DNA of 11,752 bases from NCBI GenBank assembly GCA_001701105.1, contig DAAI01000003.1:9687-21438 (forward strand). Direction: 5' to 3'. The notes under the pieces are model-generated. The model was given only the letters and a program-made list of their open reading frames with translations. It had not been told where the DNA came from and made no database searches. Shown piece after piece: positions 6,348 to 11,752 of this stretch. How positions within the stretch are numbered: the stretch's first letter is position 1; every line of letters starts with the position of its first letter. The position numbers were made by a program, and so were the translations under genes. This DNA is from Bacteroidales bacterium GP1 (GTDB taxonomy: Bacteria > Bacteroidota > Bacteroidia > Bacteroidales > Muribaculaceae).

Positions 6348-7118
6348 TCATTGCTCTTTATGGAGTATAAATTCAATTTCTCTGAAATAATAAGTCTGTT
6401 GGGTGCCGTCGTCAAGGCGTAGGACAATGGGCCCTTCCGGGAGGACATCAATGATCGTGGCTAAGAATGGCGTGGAGTTGCCATTCCGGAGCTTGAAATA
6501 ATGTTGTTCTCCATCGGCGCGCCAAAGCAAAGACCGATATTCATCGTGCTGCCTCCGGGCCTCGTCGCCCTTGGCATCGCCGATGGCTCTGAGCCTGCGC
6601 TCCAGATTCTCATATAGGCGGGGAATAAACCCGGTGAGTGGAACGGTCTTGCCGGTCTCGAGCGCGATGGATGTGGGATTCGGGGCATCCGATTCAAAAA
6701 CCTTCTGATTCACATTGACCCCTATCCCTATCCGCGAGCATGATATGTCGGAGCCGAGGATTGTATGCTCGATAAGGATTCCGCAGATTTTCTTATTGCC
6801 GGCATATACATCGTTCGCCCATTTCAGCGTCGGGGGGATATCGTAAATTCTGAGCGTGTCGGCCACGGCGAGGGCAGTGGCCTCTGAAATGGCGAACTGA
6901 TATTGTGGCAAAGTGATTCCTTCAGGCTTTGGGGCAGGACGGAAAAGGAGGGTGCCTGTAAAGTTAAGGCCGGGGGCCGCTTCCCAAGAGTTGCCGCGCT
7001 GTCCCCTCCCGGCGTCCTGCCTGCGGGAAACGACGAGGGTCATATCGTCGAGCTCGCCGGCATGAAGCGCCGCATATGAATTGGTGGAATCGCAGGTGTC
7101 GAGACAGACTAATTTCAT
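6348..7118 (-). CDS. birA: Biotin--[acetyl-CoA-carboxylase] ligase, monofunctional
   Basis: 256 residues from the ATG at 7118. The enzyme activates biotin with ATP to biotinyl-AMP and transfers it to the lysine of biotin carboxyl carrier domains, in the cytoplasm. Visible landmarks are DSTN near the N-terminus (residues 10-13), the biotinyl-AMP loop GRGQRG (37-42), KWANDV (99-104), the substrate lysine in KKICGILIE (Lys110) and IGIGVNVN. The small C-terminal SH3-like domain is present (about 205-252). There is no N-terminal helix-turn-helix domain, so unlike E. coli BirA it should not act as a repressor of biotin genes. The ATG overlaps the nhaD stop (ATGA), which is why I prefer it over the GTG two codons upstream (7124). 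It is the last gene of the parB-led run. Confidence 0.93.
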   Translation of the reverse strand: MKLVCLDTCDSTNSYAALHAGELDDMTLVVSRRQDAGRGQRGNSWEAAPGLNFTGTLLFRPAPKPEGITLPQYQFAISEATALAVADTLRIYDIPPTLKWANDVYAGNKKICGILIEHTILGSDISCSRIGIGVNVNQKVFESDAPNPTSIALETGKTVPLTGFIPRLYENLERRLRAIGDAKGDEARRQHDEYRSLLWRADGEQHYFKLRNGNSTPFLATIIDVLPEGPIVLRLDDGTQQTYYFREIEFILHKEQ

Positions 7119-8515
7119 TTCCACATAATTACTTCAAGAATGTAGACTCCTGCCCCGGCAAGGTAGCCCACGAGAGCGGGAATCGAGATTCGGCGGAGGT
7201 ACCATCCGAAGCTGATTTTCTCAAGACCCATGGCGATGACGCCGGCGGCCGAACCGATGATGAGCATACTTCCGCCCACGCCGGCGCAATAGCTTAGGAA
7301 TTCCCAGAATATGCCGTCCTGCACGAAGTAAGCGGCATAGCCCGTGGCTGTGGCCGGATCAACTACAGGGTACATCCCCATCACACCGGCCACGAGCGGA
7401 ACATTGTCGAAAATCGACGACATGATTCCGAGCAGCACATTTATTACATATACATTATGCACATTCTCATCGAGCCAGCCGGCTGTGGCCGACAGCACTC
7501 CGGAGGCATCGAGCACCTCTACGGCCATCAGGATGCCGAGGAAGAACAGTATGGAGGGCATATCGATGCGTTTTATCACCTGCGGAAGCCGGTTCTGCTT
7601 GCCGCGGTGATGTTTCATCCGGGCGTTGTAGAATATCTCTGTATATACCCATAGGCATCCAAGCACGAAAAGCATCCCGATGAATGGGGGCAAATGGGTA
7701 ATGGTCTTGAAAAAGGGTACGAAGATAAGGCCCCCCACTCCGAGGCAAAAGATTGTGAGGCGCTCGGAATGGGACACATCCGGACCCTCGACATGCACAG
7801 GCGGCGGAGCCGATAAGGTTCCTTTGAGGGATATGCCTATCCATAGGAGAGGCACCACCATTGCCACGACGGAAGGGAGCAGCACGTAGGATACGAGAGC
7901 CGGCGCAGTAACATTTCCTTTCACCCAAAGCATGATGGTTGTGACATCGCCGATAGGGCTCCATGCGCCGCCCGTGTTGGCGGCGATCACGATCATCGAG
8001 GCATAAAGCCATTTTTCATGCCGGTTGGTCAAGAGCTTGCGCAGCAGCAGAATCATCACTATGGTTGTGGTCATATTATCGAGCACAGCCGAGAAGAAGA
8101 AGGTAGTGATGCAGAGCACCCACAGAAGCACATATTTCTTGCGGGTCTTGATGTGATCGGTGATGACAGAGAAGCCGCCGTGGACATCCACAAGCTCTAC
8201 GATAGTCATCGCGCCGATTAGAAAGAGAAGCGTCTGGGTGATGTCGCCGAGTGCTTCCACGATCTTTACGTCGAGAATGTAGGCAAGGGCCTGCTGATGG
8301 AGGGAGGCTCCGGCAAGGTTGGGATTGCCGTCGAGAAACTCCTGAAAGTGGATGGCATCGGCCACCGGCACTATTTTCTCTGCGCAGAGGGCATATATGA
8401 TCCATAAGATCATGCCCAGAAGCAGGGCTGTGGCTGTCTTGTCGATCTTTATCGGATGCTCGAGGGCAATTGCAAGATAGCCGATGAAAAAAATTGCGAT
8501 AAGTGTTGGTATCAT
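7115..8515 (-). CDS. nhaD: NhaD-type Na+/H+ antiporter
   Basis: 466 residues, normal length for NhaD, with about 12 hydrophobic segments and little soluble sequence. The protein should exchange internal Na+ (or Li+) for external H+ across the inner membrane. Recognised signatures are LDNMTTT (145-151), the strongly conserved NTGGAWSPIGDVTT (180-193), and a second half-repeat signature FDNVPLVAG (369-377). The paired DN motifs in the two halves match the inverted-repeat build of the ion transporter superfamily that contains NhaD and arsenite permeases; the TGGAWSPIGDVTT segment favours NhaD. The start is 17 bases after the stop of the lytic transglycosylase gene, and the stop overlaps birA by ATGA. 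I see no promoter in the 17-base gap, so expression from upstream is likely. Confidence 0.93.
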   Translation of the reverse strand: MIPTLIAIFFIGYLAIALEHPIKIDKTATALLLGMILWIIYALCAEKIVPVADAIHFQEFLDGNPNLAGASLHQQALAYILDVKIVEALGDITQTLLFLIGAMTIVELVDVHGGFSVITDHIKTRKKYVLLWVLCITTFFFSAVLDNMTTTIVMILLLRKLLTNRHEKWLYASMIVIAANTGGAWSPIGDVTTIMLWVKGNVTAPALVSYVLLPSVVAMVVPLLWIGISLKGTLSAPPPVHVEGPDVSHSERLTIFCLGVGGLIFVPFFKTITHLPPFIGMLFVLGCLWVYTEIFYNARMKHHRGKQNRLPQVIKRIDMPSILFFLGILMAVEVLDASGVLSATAGWLDENVHNVYVINVLLGIMSSIFDNVPLVAGVMGMYPVVDPATATGYAAYFVQDGIFWEFLSYCAGVGGSMLIIGSAAGVIAMGLEKISFGWYLRRISIPALVGYLAGAGVYILEVIMWK

Positions 8516-8532
8516 GGTGTTAGATTAGGCTT

Positions 8533-10167
8533 TCAACGCCGTCTCTTAGATCTCTTCTTCGTTCCGGAGGATTTCTTGGATGAAGATTTGGAAGAGGCTT
8601 TAGAATTAGATTTTGAAGCGGCAGCGGCAGCCCCCGGAATCACGATTTTATCGCCCGGCTGGAGACGGTCGCCCTTGCCGGGATTGGCTTTCTTTAGGGC
8701 TTCAAGGGATACGCCGTTGCGTTTGGCTATGGAATAAAGGTTGTCGCCGCTCTTTACGGCGTAGGTAGAAGATGCGTTTTTAGTATTTGCTTTTTCAGCT
8801 TTCGCCGACTTTGAGGATGAAGCTGCCTTTGATGGTTTTTCAGCGACTTTGCGTGGAGCGGCTTCCGGTTCGGTCCAGTTGGATGCTTTAGGGGTGTTCA
8901 TGTCGCGTGTGCGTCGGCGCGCCTGGGCATATTCTGAATTGCCGGTACGGTTGGCCTGCTCATCGCCGCGCATATTATGCGCTTCATCGAGAGCAGATGA
9001 TGAGTCCTCGGCGGGAACATCGTCGGCGGATGCGAGGAGAGGATCGGAATAGTCGGATGACGAGGGCTGAGCTCCGGGTTCGGCAGTGGTGCGCCGGAGA
9101 TACTTATCGGCTTCATAGGCAATGATTTCATCATGGCTGATTACATATGCGTGGCATTGCTGCGACGGCAGAATCAGCGTATATGGATGGTCGGGAGTGC
9201 CGGGGATAAGGTTGGCGCGGAACTGCGGGTTGAGCACATTCAGCTCATCGACGGGAATATCAAGCACGTGTGAGATTTGCTCGAGATGCACGCGGTCGGA
9301 TATCATGATCGTATCCGTGACAAGGGGTTTGGAGGCAAGTACCGGGGAAATGTTATGGGCTTTGTGATAGTTCATCACATAATTTGCGGCGATGAACATC
9401 GGGACATATCCACGCGTCTCTGGGGAGAGATAATAGTAAATCGACCAGAAATCATGGGATTTAGGGTCGCCTCCTGCACGACGGATAGCCTTGTTGACAG
9501 CACCGGGGCCACAATTATAAGCGGCTATAGCCAGCGACCAGTCGCCGTACGAGTCGTATAGATCGCTCAGATATTGCGCGGCCATTTTCGATGAAAGGTA
9601 TGGGTCTCGCCGCTCGTCGACCAGGCTATTTACTTCAAGCCCGAGCCCTTTTGCCGTGGCTATCATGAATTGCCATAGTCCGGCTGCTCCGTGCTTTGAG
9701 ACGGCGTTGGGATCGAGCCCCGATTCAATCACGGGCAGATATTTCAGCTCAAGAGGAAGCCCCTTTTCTTCAAGAGCCTGCTCAAAGATGGGCATATAAT
9801 AGAGGCTAAGGCCGAGCAATGCCGCCACCTGCTCACGCCCGCGGGCCGTATACCTGTCGATGTAGCTTCTGACGATAGAATTATACGGCATATCGATCAC
9901 GGTGGGCAGAGCCGCGAGACGCTGCCTGATGGTGGCATCGTCCGTTGCCACATCTCCGAGACGCTTATAGCGGTCGTCGGTGGCCGTATAGTTTTTCATA
10001 TACCAGCTTTCCATCATCTTGCGGGTATCGGCTTCATATGATTCAGGATAGATGATGTTGGAATCTGAGATCTGCGACTTAATGTCGAGTATGTTCTTAT
10101 TCTGTGGGGCTGCCGAGGCAAAAATAGCAGCGGCGCCGAGGAGGCATATGGTAATGATTCTTTTCAT
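8533..10167 (-). CDS. MltD-like membrane-bound lytic murein transglycosylase with LysM domain
   Basis: 544 residues. Residues 1-20 are a signal peptide (MKRIITICLLG..., cleavage near SAA/PQ) without a proper lipobox, so the protein should be periplasmic. The SLT domain covers about 115-270: the catalytic Glu148 lies in VIESGLDP, followed by GAAGLWQF (161-168) and AYNCGPGAV (216-224). It cuts the MurNAc-GlcNAc bond of peptidoglycan and leaves a 1,6-anhydro end. Residues ~285-340 look like a diverged LysM unit. Next comes a long low-complexity linker (about 355-465, rich in Ser, Ala, Asp, Glu, Lys), a clear LysM domain (469-511, YAVKSGDNLYSIAKRNG...) and a Ser/Lys tail ending KKRSKRRR. The gene starts 3 bases after the DUF5683 stop. 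From family knowledge this order after parB is common in Bacteroidales. Confidence 0.92.
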   Translation of the reverse strand: MKRIITICLLGAAAIFASAAPQNKNILDIKSQISDSNIIYPESYEADTRKMMESWYMKNYTATDDRYKRLGDVATDDATIRQRLAALPTVIDMPYNSIVRSYIDRYTARGREQVAALLGLSLYYMPIFEQALEEKGLPLELKYLPVIESGLDPNAVSKHGAAGLWQFMIATAKGLGLEVNSLVDERRDPYLSSKMAAQYLSDLYDSYGDWSLAIAAYNCGPGAVNKAIRRAGGDPKSHDFWSIYYYLSPETRGYVPMFIAANYVMNYHKAHNISPVLASKPLVTDTIMISDRVHLEQISHVLDIPVDELNVLNPQFRANLIPGTPDHPYTLILPSQQCHAYVISHDEIIAYEADKYLRRTTAEPGAQPSSSDYSDPLLASADDVPAEDSSSALDEAHNMRGDEQANRTGNSEYAQARRRTRDMNTPKASNWTEPEAAPRKVAEKPSKAASSSKSAKAEKANTKNASSTYAVKSGDNLYSIAKRNGVSLEALKKANPGKGDRLQPGDKIVIPGAAAAASKSNSKASSKSSSKKSSGTKKRSKRRR

Positions 10168-10170
10168 GCG

Positions 10171-10905
10171 TCAGAAAGTTAGGGCCCATTGGAGGCCGAA
10201 TGAAGTATTCTTCCAGCTGTGGGATGCCGGAGTTATGACAGCGGGAGCGAGGTCGAGGGCCAGATTCGGAGATATGTCGAAATGGGCCATCGAGGCATCG
10301 ACATATGCGTCGACCATGCAGACGAGGTAGAGAGCCACAAGGCAGATTATGCAGAGGTCGCGCTGGCGGCGGTACATATCCTTGCGGTACTTGAAAGTCT
10401 TTTCAAGCCAACTCTTGTCGAGGTCGGCTTCATTTACGGTGGGGGGAAAGAAATTCATGTACGACTTTGTGCCGGGGTCGGAATCGACAAGATCGCGGTA
10501 AGCCTGCATATAGTCGTTGTATTGTCCGGCGTTCCAGGTAGTGGCGTAACCGAGTCCCATGAAGCCTCCCACCACTATCGGGAGTTTCCAGTATCGGCGG
10601 TTGTAGATCTGGCCGAGTCCTGGGCATAATGCTGAAAGCCATACGGCGCGAGTGGGAGAGGGATTGAACGGAATCTTGCCATCGGCATCGAAGGCATAGT
10701 CGTCGGCCGTGACAATATTGGGAGGAATGGAATCGGATTCGGCGGGGATGCGGAGAGCTACATCGACATCAGCGAACACGGTGGAATCTTCGGGGAGAGC
10801 CTCTCGCTTCAACGCGTCGGGTGTCGACGCGCCGGGGCGTCCCCAGCCAATCAGCGGCTCGCCGAGAAGAAGCAGAATGAGCGATATGATGAGGCCTCTC
10901 GTCAT
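10171..10905 (-). CDS. DUF5683 membrane protein
   Basis: 244 residues, function unknown. A signal peptide or N-terminal membrane anchor covers residues 1-21, then comes a polar stretch to about 80. The DUF5683 core begins with NPSPTRAVWLSALCPGLGQIYN (81-102), whose PGLGQ-Y-N element resembles TM2-type membrane domains. Hydrophobic segments lie at about 86-98, 108-123 and 184-201. The family is known in Bacteroidetes and usually sits directly after parB. The start overlaps the parB stop (ATGA, 10905-10902) and the stop lies 3 bases before the transglycosylase start, so the three are likely made together. An envelope role linked to cell division or wall turnover is inferred from context only. 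Confidence 0.87.
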   Translation of the reverse strand: MTRGLIISLILLLLGEPLIGWGRPGASTPDALKREALPEDSTVFADVDVALRIPAESDSIPPNIVTADDYAFDADGKIPFNPSPTRAVWLSALCPGLGQIYNRRYWKLPIVVGGFMGLGYATTWNAGQYNDYMQAYRDLVDSDPGTKSYMNFFPPTVNEADLDKSWLEKTFKYRKDMYRRQRDLCIICLVALYLVCMVDAYVDASMAHFDISPNLALDLAPAVITPASHSWKNTSFGLQWALTF

Positions 10906-11752
10906 TGGGATTGCAGGGTGTCGAAAAGTGAGATTAACCGGTGAAGCTCATCATCATTATTGAAAGAGATGGTGATGGAGCCTTTGCCGTTGTTTTTACG
11001 GGCAAATTTCACGGGAGAGTCCAGAATCTTAGAGAGGGATCCGGCCATACGCTCGTATTCCGGAGCGATGGAGGGAATGCGTGTTGGCTCAGCGGGAGCG
11101 TCGTTTTTGGCGGCCTCCTTTTTCACCAGGGCCTCCACGGCGCGCACCGAAAGATTTCCCTTCACGGCGAGATGGTAGATCTTCAGCTGCGCCTTAGTGT
11201 CGTCGAGGCTTAGGATTGCGCGCGCATGGCCCATATCGATCACGTGGTCGCGGAGGGCGAGCTGGATTTCGGCGGGCAGACGCAGGAGGCGCAGATGGTT
11301 GGCGATGGTGGCGCGGTTCTTACCAAGCCTTTCGGAGAGTTTCTCCTGTGTAAGAGAATAAGTGTCGATTAGCTTTTTGAATCCGAGGGCCACTTCAATT
11401 GCATTGAGATCCTGCCTCTGGATATTCTCGATAAGAGCCATCTCGGTCATCTCGAGATCGGAGGCCGTTCTCACATAAGCCGGTACGGTTTTGATGGCGG
11501 CAATAGCTGCGGCTCTCCAGCGGCGCTCGCCGGCGATAATCTGATAGCGTCCGCCGGGGGTGGCGCGGAGGGTGAGCGGCTGGACAATCCCCAGCTCCCG
11601 GATAGAGCGGGCCAGCTCTTCGAGACTCTCGGGGTCGAAAGTGCGTCTGGGCTGATCGGGATTGGGGTCGATGCGTGAAATATCGATTTCAGAGATGGCG
11701 GAAGATCCGCCGGTCTGAATGTCGTCGGGCATTATCAAGGCATCGAGGCCAG
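10902..11752 (-). CDS. parB: ParB chromosome partitioning protein, 5' end outside window
   Basis: The frame stays open to the right edge, so the N-terminus is cut. The first complete codons spell GLDALIMPDD, the usual ParB N-terminal segment, and the apparent TTG start at 11738 is the Leu of that segment. The protein binds parS sites near the origin, clamps DNA using CTP, and stimulates the ParA ATPase. In order the sequence shows a ParB/Spo0J N-terminal domain with the CTP-binding box GERRWRAA (codons from 11531 down) and ENIQRQDLN, a helix-turn-helix (LTQEKLSERLG followed by NRATIANHLRLLRLP), the DMGHARAIL segment, and a C-terminal dimerisation domain ending FDTLQSQ. The stop overlaps DUF5683 (ATGA). 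parA is expected just beyond the edge. The codon before GLDALI ends in CT, so that residue is Ser, Pro, Thr or Ala rather than the usual Arg/Lys. I found no parS-like palindrome in the window. Confidence 0.95.
   Translation of the reverse strand, partial: GLDALIMPDDIQTGGSSAISEIDISRIDPNPDQPRRTFDPESLEELARSIRELGIVQPLTLRATPGGRYQIIAGERRWRAAAIAAIKTVPAYVRTASDLEMTEMALIENIQRQDLNAIEVALGFKKLIDTYSLTQEKLSERLGKNRATIANHLRLLRLPAEIQLALRDHVIDMGHARAILSLDDTKAQLKIYHLAVKGNLSVRAVEALVKKEAAKNDAPAEPTRIPSIAPEYERMAGSLSKILDSPVKFARKNNGKGSITISFNNDDELHRLISLFDTLQSQ

Noticed and set aside
9262..9275. CACGTG-containing site as a parS candidate
   Set aside because: The flanking bases do not form the TGTTTCACGTGAAACA-type palindrome; only the six-base core matches.
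10119..10126. TATTTTTG on the minus strand as a -7 promoter element
   Set aside because: It sits inside the signal-peptide coding part of the transglycosylase gene and has no TTTG at the right distance upstream.

Overview
The window reads as a piece of chromosome from a member of the Bacteroidales, most likely a Muribaculaceae-like gut anaerobe. The evidence is the gene set (a ParB–DUF5683–lytic transglycosylase run, a carboxyspermidine-type dehydrogenase, a BspA-type leucine-rich repeat protein), the absence of clear Shine-Dalgarno sites, and two promoters of the Bacteroidetes form TTTG-N19/20-TAnnTTTG. Every supported gene lies on the minus strand, so transcription runs from the right end to the left end. 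I see no insertion sequence, phage gene, CRISPR array or complete rRNA/tRNA operon.

Right part (6348-11752): a tight five-gene run, parB (cut by the window edge) > DUF5683 membrane protein > MltD-like LysM lytic transglycosylase > nhaD Na+/H+ antiporter > birA biotin ligase. Two junctions are ATGA overlaps and the other two gaps are 3 and 17 bases, so this is probably one transcription unit joining chromosome segregation, cell-wall cutting, ion homeostasis and biotin attachment.

Middle part (3941-6295): a second unit with its own promoter (6264-6295). It encodes a lysylphosphatidylglycerol synthase/flippase-like membrane protein, an ATGA-coupled 190-residue single-pass membrane protein of unknown function, and a small secreted protein with five 23-residue leucine-rich repeats. 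All three act in or outside the inner membrane.

Left part (1-3897): a carboxynorspermidine/carboxyspermidine dehydrogenase of the alternative polyamine route, a terminator-like hairpin, a periplasmic family GH31 enzyme whose active-site loop resembles the 4-alpha-glucosyltransferase branch, a second terminator, and a strong-looking promoter driving a tRNA-Glu gene whose first 27 bases are in the window.

Most of this is core chromosomal content. The parts most worth a second look are the uncharacterised flippase/190-aa/LRR unit, the non-basic residue before the GLDALI segment at the ParB N-terminus, the hairpin placed directly before the GH31 start codon, and the nhaD-birA pair attached to the parB operon.
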